Assembly: GCA_964497615.1 (NCBI GenBank)
Contig: CAZCEC010000001.1
Coordinates: 247,312-311,311 of the forward strand
From: CAZCEC01 sp964497615
GTDB taxonomy: Bacteria; Chloroflexota; Anaerolineae; Anaerolineales; UBA6663
Length of the DNA: 64,000 nucleotides
Direction of reading: 5' to 3'
Shown: positions 34,166 to 41,926 of the stretch, piece by piece
Numbering within the stretch: the stretch's first letter is position 1
How the letters are laid out: each line of letters opens with the position of its first letter
Notes under the pieces: model-generated
The model's input: the letters and a program-made list of their open reading frames with translations, nothing else
Databases searched by the model: none
Told to the model about the DNA's origin: nothing
Program-made: the position numbers and the translations under genes

Positions 34166-34303
34166 GAATTCGTTAAGATTACCGCGCGAAAAGACCTTAT
34201 TTCATGGGCATTTAAGAATACGTCGTTAAGGTTTAAGGTTGCTCTACAGTGCGCTTACAGCCCGTCACAGGTGCGCGCCAGCCGCAGCAACCTTAACGAA
34301 TTC
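34166..34303. repeat. Inverted repeats just after the tRNA break
   Basis: GAATTCGTTAAG at 34166-34177 is perfectly complementary to CTTAACGAATTC at 34292-34303. The same right arm also pairs with CGTTAAGGTT (34224-34233) and with TTAAGGTTGCT (34233-34243). Three left elements thus share one right arm. The segment between is AT-richer than its surroundings. It resembles the end of a small non-autonomous element, but no transposase or target duplication was found. Confidence 0.55.
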
Positions 34304-34600
34304 GGCGCACGCTGTGGACACGCTGGCCGCCCTGATCATGACCGCACTGGATGGAAACAATGGGCGGCCTGTCGCGTCAATGGACGCTACAGCGCATGTG
34401 CGCCGCGGCTGGACGATGGCGGCTGGCGTGTACGTACCAGCATCAGCAACCTTAACGATTTCAGCGCACGCTGTGGACGCGCTGGCCGCATGATCACGAC
34501 CGCACGGGATGGAGACAGTGTGCGGCCCATCGCGTCAGCGAACACCTCGGCGCATGCGCGCCGCCGTGGCACAGCGGCGGTCTGCGCATATACGTCACGG
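34284..34600. repeat. Two tandem copies of a ~159-bp imperfect repeat
   Basis: A unit starting GCAGCAACCTTAACGA at 34284 is repeated from 34443. Long stretches match with scattered changes, for example CGCACGCTGTGGAC followed by CGCTGGCCGC in both. The period of 159 is divisible by three, so open frames run through it, but none resembles a known protein. Function unknown. Confidence 0.7.
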
Positions 34601-35160
34601 CGCAGGTACGGGCCGCCTGCTACTCGCGTTGGTGCGCCGTGCCCTACACGGCGGGACTGTCCACATTAAGGTCGACCCGCGCCTGCGCCGTTTCAGCGCG
34701 TCGTCCGCGGCAGACAGGCCGGCGATCGCCCTGACCGCCGAGCGCGGGTCGTCCGACTGCCGAACACATGATTGCGATGCGGCGGGCTTGGCCCGGCGAG
34801 GCCATCGCGTGCTTTAGCTCCGAGCCGCGACAGCCATCGGCTCTGCCGCCCAGACGTAGCGTCGGGCTGCCTCAAGCCGACAGGCACCGCGGGCTCGCTC
34901 ACCGGGTCCGCCACCCTCTTGATCAGGCTGGCGCGCGACTGGCTGCGGGCGGCAGACCATCAATTCGACGGCCGCCCATCCAGGCCCGGGCTTCCTGCGG
35001 CGCGGGTCGCACCGAGATCCTACCCGGAGGCGCCGAGGAGGACGGGGATTGGCGGGAGAGCCGCTGGACCGGCGCAGGTGGGCTGTCTGCCGGCCGGCTC
35101 AGCCTACCCAGACCAGGCGCACGGCCCGGAGACTAATGCGTGTCAAAGAGAATCAAACTG
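34601..35160. other. Non-coding, unassigned stretch
   Basis: About 560 GC-rich bases. Short frames exist on both strands but lack plausible start signals, protein-like composition or recognisable motifs. I see no RNA gene, terminator or mobile-element gene here. It may be decayed sequence between the tRNA remnant and the polysaccharide locus. Confidence 0.4.
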
Positions 35161-35189
35161 AACTGTTAAGAAACAAGCGGGCCGTTTTG

Positions 35190-35198
35190 TGGTATAGT
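35190..35198 (+). promoter_or_regulatory. Extended -10 promoter upstream of the structured leader
   Basis: TGG-TATAGT at 35190-35198 matches an extended -10 element (TGn-TATAAT with one change). The -35 region is poor. The -10 overlaps a small dyad, ATAGT...ACTAT (35194-35211). Transcription would start near 35205 and run into the leader of the polysaccharide operon. Confidence 0.4.
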
Positions 35199-35204
35199 GC
35201 TGAA

Positions 35205-35397
35205 GTACTATCAGGTGCAGGTTTGTCATTGGTAGTTTTGCCTCGTGTGCTGAGGCGGATACGTAGGTGGGTTGCCCGTGATAACTGCCCTCGCCCTATC
35301 GGTTGGTCTAGGCGTCTCAACCGATAAACCAACAAGACAACCGACACCCGCTGGCCGCCCTCAAGCTGCGTTAAGCGCTGCTTGATGTGTTTGTTTT
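35205..35397 (+). ncRNA. Candidate structured leader or small RNA (~190 nt)
   Basis: Between a promoter-like element and an intrinsic terminator lie several hairpins. GCCTC/GAGGC pairs 35240-35244 with 35252-35256. The 8-bp stem ATCGGTTG/CAACCGAT pairs 35298-35305 with 35318-35325. The terminator stem follows. There is no protein frame with a start signal. It does not match 6S, SRP, RNase P or tmRNA features that I know. It could be an attenuating leader for the polysaccharide operon or an independent small RNA. Confidence 0.4.
35361..35397 (+). terminator. Intrinsic terminator in the leader of the polysaccharide operon
   Basis: TCAAGC (35361-35366) pairs with GCTTGA (35380-35385), and inside it GCG pairs with CGC, giving a 9-bp stem with one T-T mismatch and a 5-base loop. 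The tail TGTGTTTGTTTT follows directly. This is the best T-tract terminator in the window and would stop transcription about 230 bases before the first polysaccharide gene. Confidence 0.6.
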
Positions 35398-35400
35398 GCC

Positions 35401-35578
35401 CGGCTGGCAAGCTATGCCAGCCGTAGATTCGGCGGCGCCTGCTTTCACTGGGCGCCGCCTGGCCCGGTCATCTGGCGCACCCGACGCCGGTCTGGTGATC
35501 AAGTGCGGGCTGGGCAGGCACATACCTGAGCGCTCGTTCCCGTCCCAATGTCGGAAGGGCGGAGCGCGGCTGAAGCCG
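35401..35578 (+). repeat. Cluster of hairpins before the first polysaccharide gene
   Basis: Stem 1 is CGGCTGGCA with TGCCAGCCG (35401-35409, 35415-35423). Stem 2 is GGCGGCGCC with GGCGCCGCC (35431-35439, 35451-35459). Stem 3 is GCGCTC with GAGCGC (35530-35535, 35562-35567). A short CGGC/GCCG stem (35567-35578) is followed by GTTTTA. The first two are perfect 9-bp stems. They may stabilise the message or form part of an attenuation system. Confidence 0.5.
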
Positions 35579-35626
35579 GTTTTACCCCCTTACTTAAGTA
35601 CTAATTAGTCCCTAACTTTTCCATTT

Positions 35627-36925
35627 ATGTTCAACTGGATACAGGTGTTTGTCCTGCTGGCGGCTGTGCCGGTGTCGGTGTTGGTGAGTTATCTGCTGCT
35701 CCTGACCCTGGCTGCGGCCCGCGCGCCGCGCGCCACCCCGGCCTGGCCCGGCAGCCCGCGCCAGCGCTTCCTGATCCTGATCCCGGCGCACGATGAGGAG
35801 CGCCTCCTGCCGGCGCTGCTGGCGAGCATCGCGAGGCTGGACTACCCGCCCGACCTCGTCGCCGTCCACGTCGTGGCCGACAACTGCACGGACAACACAG
35901 CCGCCCTTGCCCGGGCCGCTGGCGCGACCGTGCACGAGCGCCGCGACCCGGCCCAGGCCGGCAAGGGGCAGGCCCTCAACTGGCTGCTGGAGCGCCTGCC
36001 GCAGGCCCGCCAGCCGGACACGGCCGTGGTCTTTCTGGACGCCGATTCGGTCGTCTCCTCCAACTTCCTGCAAGTTATGGCGGCGCGGCTGGAGCGGGGG
36101 CAGCTCGCCATCCAGGCCTACTACGGCGTGCGCGACCCCGACCGGTCGCCCGCCGCTGGTCTGCGCTACGCCGCACTGGCCGCCCTCCATTATCTGCGGC
36201 CGCAGGGCCGCATGGTGCTGGGGGCCTCGGCCGGGCTGAAGGGCAACGGCATGGTCTTCGCCGCCGCGCTGGTCCCGCAGGTGCTGTGGACAGCCAACGT
36301 GACCGAGGACATCGAACTGCACATGGCGCTGCTGCTGGACGGGGTGCGGGTGCGGTTCGCGCCCGATGCGGTGGTGTGGGGCGAGATGCCCGATACCCTG
36401 GCGGACTCGCGCACCCAGCACGACCGCTGGGAGCGCGGCCGGCTGCAGATGGCGCGCCGCTACGTGCCGCGCCTGCTGGCGGCTGCCGCCCGGTGCGCGG
36501 CGGGCCGGCGGTTCCGCACGGCGTGGGTATTGGTGGACGCCGCGCTGGAGCACCTGATCCCGCCATTCTCGGTGCTGGTAGCTTTCAGCCTGGCTCTGTT
36601 CGGCGGGTCCGCCCTCGCCGCCGGCCTCCAGGCGCTGGCCGGCGGCATCCCCGGCGACCTGGGCGGCTTCTTCCCGGCGCTCACCCTCGGACTGGGCGCC
36701 GCCCTGCTGGCTGCCCAGGCGCTGTACGTGCTGGCCGCGCTGTACCTGGTGCGGGCGCCCCGCTTCGTCTACTCGCAGTTGCTGTATGCGCCGGGCTACC
36801 TGGTCTGGAAGCTGGGCCAGTATGCCCGCGCATGGCTGGAGAAGGCCGAGGCGCGCTGGGTGCGCACGACCCGCAACCAGGTGCGCACGAACGCAGCCGT
36901 CCAGCCTGAGCGGAGCAAGCACTGA
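35627..36925 (+). CDS. Membrane glycosyltransferase, family 2
   Basis: A 432-residue membrane GT2 enzyme. A membrane segment at about 5-27 is followed by the GT-A domain with L-I-P-A-H-D-E-E-R, the donor-binding D-A-D-S (about 139-142), T-E-D-I-E-L (about 226) and the Q-H-D-R-W-E-R-G-R acceptor motif (Q-x-x-R-W type, about 263-271). Three or four membrane segments lie in the C-terminal part. This layout is shared by processive or membrane-bound polysaccharide synthases. The ATG lacks an evident Shine-Dalgarno sequence. Its end overlaps the phosphoglycosyl transferase gene by 1 base. It opens the exopolysaccharide operon. Confidence 0.88.
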   Translation: MFNWIQVFVLLAAVPVSVLVSYLLLLTLAAARAPRATPAWPGSPRQRFLILIPAHDEERLLPALLASIARLDYPPDLVAVHVVADNCTDNTAALARAAGATVHERRDPAQAGKGQALNWLLERLPQARQPDTAVVFLDADSVVSSNFLQVMAARLERGQLAIQAYYGVRDPDRSPAAGLRYAALAALHYLRPQGRMVLGASAGLKGNGMVFAAALVPQVLWTANVTEDIELHMALLLDGVRVRFAPDAVVWGEMPDTLADSRTQHDRWERGRLQMARRYVPRLLAAAARCAAGRRFRTAWVLVDAALEHLIPPFSVLVAFSLALFGGSALAAGLQALAGGIPGDLGGFFPALTLGLGAALLAAQALYVLAALYLVRAPRFVYSQLLYAPGYLVWKLGQYARAWLEKAEARWVRTTRNQVRTNAAVQPERSKH

Positions 36926-37662
36926 TGGACCTGCCGGTGCGGCCGGGGCTCGACCCACGAGCGCTGCGCATGGCCGACCGGCTCGCGGACGGCTACTACA
37001 CCGGCCCGCGCGCGCTGCAGCGGCTGCGGCTGACCCTGCTGGCCTGGGTGATCCGCAACAAGATCACTGGCAGCCTCAAGCGCCTCCTGGACATCGTCCT
37101 GGGCAGCCTGGCGCTTGTGGTGCTGTCGCCGGTGATGGTGCTGGCCGCCATCGCCATCCGGCTCGATTCGCCCGGGCCCGTCATCTACCGCCAGCAGCGG
37201 GTGGGCAAGTGGGGCCGGCTGTTCGACTGCTACAAGTTCCGCTCGATGTACGCCAACGCCGACAGGGACCAGGCCGCGCTGGCTGCCCGCAACGAGGCTG
37301 ACGAGATCGTCTTCAAGATGAAGGGCGATCCGCGCATCACGCGGGTTGGGCGGGTCATCCGCAAGCTGAGCGTGGACGAACTGCCGCAGCTCCTCAACGT
37401 GATCAAGGGCGACATGAGCCTGGTGGGGCCGCGCCCGCCGGTGCCGCTGGAGGTGGCGCAGTACAGCTACGACCACCTGCAGCGGCTGGACGCGATCCCG
37501 GGCATCACCGGCCTGCAGCAGGTGTCCGGCCGCAGCGACCTGACCTTCCGGCGCTGGATCGAGCTGGACCTGCAGTACATCAACGAGCAGAGCCTGCTGT
37601 CCGACATCTGGATCCTCCTGCGGACGATCCCGGCGGTGCTGTCGGGGCGGGGCGCGTATTGA
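36925..37662 (+). CDS. Monotopic phosphoglycosyl transferase (initiating sugar transferase)
   Basis: A 245-residue bacterial sugar transferase (WbaP/PglC catalytic type), which moves a sugar-1-phosphate from a nucleotide sugar to undecaprenyl phosphate and so starts repeat-unit assembly. The re-entrant membrane helix K-R-L-L-D-I-V-L-G is at about 52-60. V-I-Y-R-Q-Q-R-V-G, Y-K-F-R-S-M and the catalytic D-E in S-V-D-E-L-P-Q follow, then G-D-M-S-L-V-G-P-R-P-P and P-G-I-T-G-L-Q-Q-V-S-G-R-S. It lacks the long N-terminal membrane domain of WbaP. The next gene overlaps or follows closely and encodes the likely next sugar transferase. Confidence 0.93.
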   Translation: MDLPVRPGLDPRALRMADRLADGYYTGPRALQRLRLTLLAWVIRNKITGSLKRLLDIVLGSLALVVLSPVMVLAAIAIRLDSPGPVIYRQQRVGKWGRLFDCYKFRSMYANADRDQAALAARNEADEIVFKMKGDPRITRVGRVIRKLSVDELPQLLNVIKGDMSLVGPRPPVPLEVAQYSYDHLQRLDAIPGITGLQQVSGRSDLTFRRWIELDLQYINEQSLLSDIWILLRTIPAVLSGRGAY

Positions 37663-37676
37663 CGGGGACCCGCGCC

Positions 37677-39152
37677 ATGCGCCAGCTGGTGATCCTCCTG
37701 GGCGTGCCGATCGACAACCTGGGCGTGGGGGAGACGCTCGAGCGGCTGGACGCGTTCGTGCAGGCGGGCCGGGCGACAGGCAAGAGCCACCAGGTCGTCA
37801 CCATCAACGCCGACTTCGTCAAGAACGCCATCCACGACCCGGAGGTCCGCTACCTGCTGCAAGACGCCGACCTGGCCTCGGCGGATGGGATGCCGCTGGT
37901 GTGGGGGGCGCGGCTCCTGAACGTGCCGCTCAAGGGGCGGGTGACCGGCGCCGACCTGGTGCCGCTGCTGGCCGAGCGCGCCGCGCAGAAGGGCTACTCG
38001 ATCTACTTCCTGGGCGCGGCGCCCGGCGTGGCCGCGGCGGCCGCGGGCATCCTGCAGCAGCGCTATCCCAGCCTGAAGGTGGCGGGGGTCTACTCGCCGC
38101 CGGTCCAGCCGGTGCTCGAGATGACCGATGATGTGCTGCAGTCCATCCGGGAGGCGCGGCCCGACATCCTGCTGGTGGCCTTCGGCAACCCCAAGCAGGA
38201 GAAGTGGATCGGGATGTATAAACGGCAGCTGCGGGTGCCGGTGATGATGGGGGTGGGGGGCACATTGGACTTCATCGCCGGACTGACGCGCCGCGCGCCG
38301 GCCTGGATGCAGCGCAGCGGGCTGGAATGGCTCTACCGCCTGGTGCAGGAGCCGGGCCGGCTGTGGCGCCGTTACGCCGGCGACTTCCTGGTGTTCGGGT
38401 TCTTCTTCGTGCGCCAGTGGTGGCACATGCGCCGGGGCGGATCGTACGCCGACCTGCTGCCGGCCACCGACCTGGTAATCGCCGATCAGCGCGCCATCCT
38501 GAGCGTGCGCGGCAGCCTGACGGTCGGCACCTACCAGAAATTCAACGAACTGGCGGAGCAGGCGCTGTCCGCCACGCCGCAGCTATTGGTGCAGATGGCG
38601 GAGGCCAAATTCATCGACAGCGCCGCGATTGGGAGTCTCGTGCACCACGCCAAGCAGGCGCGCGAGGCCGGCGGGGAGTTGAGCCTGGTGGCCGTGCCCC
38701 CGCCCATCGCCACCGCCCTGTCCATGCTGCGGCTGGACAACTACTTCCCGCGCTACGCCAGCCTGGAGACCGCGCTCAAGGCGGTGGGCGGGCACCGGCC
38801 CGGCAACGGCGCCCGGGCGCCGGCCGAGACCGCGCCGCCCAAGGAGGGCGATGGCCGGTGGGTGGTGGTGGCGGGGCCGCGCCGCATCGACGCGGCGACC
38901 GTGGCGGACGTGCGCGAGCGGTGCACCGAGGCGCTCAAGCAGCATCGTTTTCTCGTGCTCGACCTGTCCGAGACCGTCATCCTGACCAGCGCAGGGCTGG
39001 CGGTCCTGGCGCAGCTCAACCGGGTGGCGCAGGAGCAGCAGGGCGCGCTGCGCGTGACGGGGTGCTCGAAGGACGTCCTGCAGGTGATTGAGATGGTGCG
39101 CTTCGACAAGGTCCTGGCGCTCTACCAGGACGTCCGGTCGGCGACGGCCTAG
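37677..39152 (+). CDS. WecG/TagA/CpsF (GT26) glycosyltransferase fused to two STAS domains
   Basis: A 491-residue fusion. Residues 1 to about 245 form a complete GT26 domain: T-I-N-A-D-F near 43-48, A-S-A-D-G-M-P-L-V-W, G-F-G-N-P-K-Q-E-type A-F-G-N-P-K-Q-E-K-W and G-V-G-G-T-L-D-F. GT26 enzymes add the second sugar to the lipid-linked precursor. STAS 1 (about 263-370) carries D314-S315-A316-A317, and STAS 2 (about 394-490) carries T437-S438-A439-G440 at the position of the D-S-S/T-G phosphoacceptor motif, so the second Ser/Thr is Ala in both. Stand-alone STAS, PP2C and kinase genes follow. Fused STAS domains could act as docking or sensing modules. A TTG at 37659 overlapping the previous stop is an alternative start. 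Confidence 0.88.
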   Translation: MRQLVILLGVPIDNLGVGETLERLDAFVQAGRATGKSHQVVTINADFVKNAIHDPEVRYLLQDADLASADGMPLVWGARLLNVPLKGRVTGADLVPLLAERAAQKGYSIYFLGAAPGVAAAAAGILQQRYPSLKVAGVYSPPVQPVLEMTDDVLQSIREARPDILLVAFGNPKQEKWIGMYKRQLRVPVMMGVGGTLDFIAGLTRRAPAWMQRSGLEWLYRLVQEPGRLWRRYAGDFLVFGFFFVRQWWHMRRGGSYADLLPATDLVIADQRAILSVRGSLTVGTYQKFNELAEQALSATPQLLVQMAEAKFIDSAAIGSLVHHAKQAREAGGELSLVAVPPPIATALSMLRLDNYFPRYASLETALKAVGGHRPGNGARAPAETAPPKEGDGRWVVVAGPRRIDAATVADVRERCTEALKQHRFLVLDLSETVILTSAGLAVLAQLNRVAQEQQGALRVTGCSKDVLQVIEMVRFDKVLALYQDVRSATA

Positions 39153-39162
39153 TCGGCTGCCC

Positions 39163-40779
39163 GTGCAAACCCTGCTCCTGGCGACGGGCGAAGAACCCAA
39201 GCTGCGGCCGCTGACGGACGACCTGCCGCCCGCCATGCTGCCGGTCGGCCACCAGCCGGTCATGGCGCACATGGTCGAGCAGTTGGCGGTGCAGGGCTTT
39301 AAGCGCCACCTGGCGTGCCTGCACTACCGGGCCGAGAAGATCGAGGCCTATTTCGGGTCCGGCCAGCGCTGGGGGGTGAGCCTGGACTACGCCATCCAGC
39401 GCGACGCGCTGGGCACGGCGGGCGCGCTCAAGTGGGCGGCCCGGCAGCTCAGCGACACCTTCATCGTGCTGCCGGCGGACGTGATCGTGGAGCTGGACGT
39501 GATCGCGGTGCTGAGCGAGCACCGGCACCAGGGCAACGCCGCCACGCGGGTGGTCCGGCACACCGGCGCCCAGCCCGTCAAGCCCAGCCGCAACGGGTCC
39601 CGGCCGGCCCGCCAGGACGACTGCCCGGACGCGCGGCCGCTGGGGATCTACATCTTCGAGCCCGACGTCCTAAACCTGATCCCACCCTTCACACCCTACA
39701 ACATTGAGAGCCAGTTGATCCCGGCCCTGCGCGCGGCCGATCTGCCGGTGGGAGTGTACGAGCAGCACGGCTACTGGAACGCGCTGGGCACCTTTGGGGA
39801 GTATCAGGCGGCGCAGCGCGACTACCTGGCGCGGCTGGAGACCGCCGGGGACGCGGCGGAACGGCAGACCTTTCCCTGGCGGACCTCGGTGCGGGGCCGG
39901 CGGGTTCAGCGCGGCATCTGGGTGGGGCACAACAACGCCATCCACCCCAGCGTGCGCCTGGCCGAGCCGGTCTTCATTGGCAAGAACTGCCGGATTGGGC
40001 GGGGGGTGGAGCTGGGCCCGAACGCGGTGCTGGGCGCCAACGTCGTCGTGGACGACGAGGCCACGGTGCGCGACAGCCTGGTGCTGGACAACACCTACGT
40101 CGGCAAGCTGGTCAAGATCGAGCACCGGCTGGCGGACCGCGGCCTGCTGGTGGACGTGGCGACCAGCGACTACGTGCGCGTGGCCGACACCTTCTGGCTG
40201 GGCGAGACGCCGCAGACGCTCACCGACAGCGTGGGCCGGCGGCTGCGGGACATTGTCGTGGCGCTGGTGATCGGCTTGCTGCTGTTGCCGGCGGCGGTGG
40301 CCTGGGGTCTGCTCCTGCGGCTGGCGCAGGGGCGGGCACTGGCGCACCTGGAATTGGCGCCCCGGCCGCAGTCGCCGGGCGCGGAGCCGGCGCCGCCCCG
40401 CCGCGTGTGGCGGTTCGCCCGCGGCCAACGTCCCGGCCTGGCCGCGCGCCTGAACCGTCTTCAGGCCCGGCTGGAGATCGACCGCTGGCCGGAATTGTGG
40501 AGCGTGGTGACGGGCGACCTGGTGCTGGTGGGCGCGAAGCCGGTGATGGCGGATGCGGCTGCTTCGGCGGGTATCGCTGTTGACCGGGAACGGCCGGATT
40601 GCGAGCCCGGCTTCACGGGCCTGTGGTACGTGCAGTGCGGCCCGGGGGCGGACGAAGACGAGATCAGGATCGCGGATGCCTACTATGCTGCGACCCGGAG
40701 TTGGCGGGAAGACTGGCGCATTCTGGCCCAGTCCCCGGGGGCCTGGGCGCGGCGGGTCAGGCAGGAGGACTTGCGTTAA
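39163..40779 (+). CDS. Nucleotidyltransferase-hexapeptide-PGT-like fusion protein
   Basis: A 538-residue three-part protein starting with GTG. Residues 1-230 resemble a sugar-1-phosphate nucleotidyltransferase (L-R-P-L-T-D-D, D-A-L-G-T-A-G-A-L-K, then D-V-I-V-E-L-D). The usual G-G-x-G-T-R loop reads T-G-E-E-P-K-L and the P-K-P lysine is missing, so catalysis is doubtful. Residues about 245-345 form left-handed hexapeptide turns (I-G-K-N-C-R-I-G-R-G-V). The C-terminus has a hydrophobic helix (about 361-391) and segments reminiscent of a phosphoglycosyl transferase end: E-L-W-S-V-V-T-G-D-L-V-L-V-G and P-G-F-T-G-L-W-Y-V. The catalytic middle of that family is lacking. It starts 10 bases after the GT26-STAS gene. 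A regulatory or scaffold role is possible. Confidence 0.75.
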   Translation: MQTLLLATGEEPKLRPLTDDLPPAMLPVGHQPVMAHMVEQLAVQGFKRHLACLHYRAEKIEAYFGSGQRWGVSLDYAIQRDALGTAGALKWAARQLSDTFIVLPADVIVELDVIAVLSEHRHQGNAATRVVRHTGAQPVKPSRNGSRPARQDDCPDARPLGIYIFEPDVLNLIPPFTPYNIESQLIPALRAADLPVGVYEQHGYWNALGTFGEYQAAQRDYLARLETAGDAAERQTFPWRTSVRGRRVQRGIWVGHNNAIHPSVRLAEPVFIGKNCRIGRGVELGPNAVLGANVVVDDEATVRDSLVLDNTYVGKLVKIEHRLADRGLLVDVATSDYVRVADTFWLGETPQTLTDSVGRRLRDIVVALVIGLLLLPAAVAWGLLLRLAQGRALAHLELAPRPQSPGAEPAPPRRVWRFARGQRPGLAARLNRLQARLEIDRWPELWSVVTGDLVLVGAKPVMADAAASAGIAVDRERPDCEPGFTGLWYVQCGPGADEDEIRIADAYYAATRSWREDWRILAQSPGAWARRVRQEDLR

Positions 40780-41159
40780 TGGACCTTGAAACCCGGACGG
40801 TGGATGATGTGCAGGTGCTGGCGCTGAGCGGCAGCTTTAATAACTACACCGCCCAGGCGGTGCGGCAGTGGATCGATGCGGCCACGGCGAAGCCGCCGGC
40901 CTGGCTGGTGATCAACCTCAGCCGGGTGGGATTCATGGATTCGACGGCCTTGTCCACGCTGGTGCATGGGATGAAGCGCACCCGCGAACAGCAGGGCGAC
41001 CTGCGCCTGTGCGGGCTGTCCCAGCCGGTGCGGATGATCTTCGAGATGACGCGGCTGGATCAGGTGTTTGAGATCTTTGCTCATGAGGCGGACGCCGTAC
41101 AGGCCTTTGCGCAGCTGCGCCCGGCCGAAGCGCCCGCCAGGGAAGAGAGTCGCGAATGA
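40779..41159 (+). CDS. STAS-domain anti-sigma-factor-antagonist-like protein
   Basis: A 126-residue single STAS domain, RsbV/SpoIIAA size plus a short tail. The phosphoacceptor region reads F-M-D54-S55-T56-A-L-S, with Ser and Thr both present, so it can be a substrate of a serine kinase and PP2C phosphatase. The start ATG overlaps the previous stop (TAATG) and has AGGAGGA upstream. The next gene, a PP2C phosphatase, overlaps by 4 bases. It is the movable switch protein of the predicted partner-switching module and might bind the kinase or the STAS-fused glycosyltransferase. Confidence 0.9.
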   Translation: MDLETRTVDDVQVLALSGSFNNYTAQAVRQWIDAATAKPPAWLVINLSRVGFMDSTALSTLVHGMKRTREQQGDLRLCGLSQPVRMIFEMTRLDQVFEIFAHEADAVQAFAQLRPAEAPAREESRE

Positions 41160-41926
41160 TGCTGGCGGACCGGTACGATATTGCGAAGTTTGAGGCCGAG
41201 ATCGAGCTCGCCAAGCGCGTGCAGCTCAGCATGCTGCCCAAGGAACTGCCGCGCGTGCCTGGCCTGGATGTGTGGGGGGCGACGCGCGCGGCCTTCCACG
41301 TGGGCGGCGATTTCTATGACTTTGTCGAGCGTTCCGACAACACCGTCACCCTGGTGGTGGGGGACGTGTCCGGCAAGGGCATGGCGGCGGCGCTGCTGAT
41401 GGCCGTCACCCGGCGGGTGATCCGGACGCAGACCAATTTCCGCTCGGCGCCGACGCCCGAGACCATCCTGCGGTACACGAATGCCGAGTTGTATGCGGAC
41501 TTCACCAACTCGATGATGCTGGCCACGGTGTTTGTCGGGCAGTATGACACTGCGCGCCACGTGCTGACCTACGCCAACGCCGGCCACTCGCCGGTGATCT
41601 ACCGGCCAGCGTCCGGGCCGACCCAAGTGCTGAACGCGGAGGGCACGGCCCTCGGCGTGCTGCGCGACACCGGGGCGCGGGATCAGCAGATCACCTTTCA
41701 CCCGGGCGACGTGCTGGTGATCGGCACCGACGGTCTGAACGAGGCCCGCAACGGCGACGACCGGATGTTTGGCTACTACGGACTGAAGCAGACGGTCGAG
41801 GCGACCGCGCACCTGCCGGCCCATGCCATTGTGGCGGAGTTGTATGCCGCGGTGGACCGCTACAGCCTGGGCGACAGCCTGCAGGACGACCAGACGCTGG
41901 TGGTGCTGAAGTACGACGGTGTCTAG
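41156..41926 (+). CDS. SpoIIE/RsbU-type PP2C serine phosphatase
   Basis: A 256-residue PP2C phosphatase. An N-terminal helix containing the linker motif E-I-E-L-A-K-R-V-Q-L-S-M-L-P is followed by the catalytic core with metal-binding Asp in G-G-D51-F-Y-D, V-V-G-D-V-S-G-K-G-M-A-A-A (about 67-79), N-A-G-H-S-P, G-T-D-G-L-N-E-A and the final D-D-Q-T. No sensor domain is attached. In partner-switching systems such enzymes dephosphorylate STAS proteins. The gene overlaps the STAS gene by 4 bases and the kinase gene by 8 bases, making co-expression likely. Confidence 0.92.
   Translation: MMLADRYDIAKFEAEIELAKRVQLSMLPKELPRVPGLDVWGATRAAFHVGGDFYDFVERSDNTVTLVVGDVSGKGMAAALLMAVTRRVIRTQTNFRSAPTPETILRYTNAELYADFTNSMMLATVFVGQYDTARHVLTYANAGHSPVIYRPASGPTQVLNAEGTALGVLRDTGARDQQITFHPGDVLVIGTDGLNEARNGDDRMFGYYGLKQTVEATAHLPAHAIVAELYAAVDRYSLGDSLQDDQTLVVLKYDGV

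Noticed and set aside
34145..34300. Group I intron in the tRNA-Leu(TAA) anticodon loop
   Set aside because: Such introns are known at this site, but no 3' exon (rest of anticodon stem, T arm, acceptor complement) follows and no intron core elements were seen.
34067..34669. 200-residue open frame across the tRNA remnant and tandem repeats
   Set aside because: It overlaps the tRNA sequence, has no ribosome binding site and only reflects the repeat period being divisible by three; composition is not protein-like.
35265..35300. Loose resemblance to a T-box antiterminator (GGTGGG...CCCTCGCCCT) before the leader terminator
   Set aside because: The core T-box sequence is not matched, there is too little room for a stem I with a specifier loop after the predicted start, and the downstream genes are not amino acid or tRNA related.
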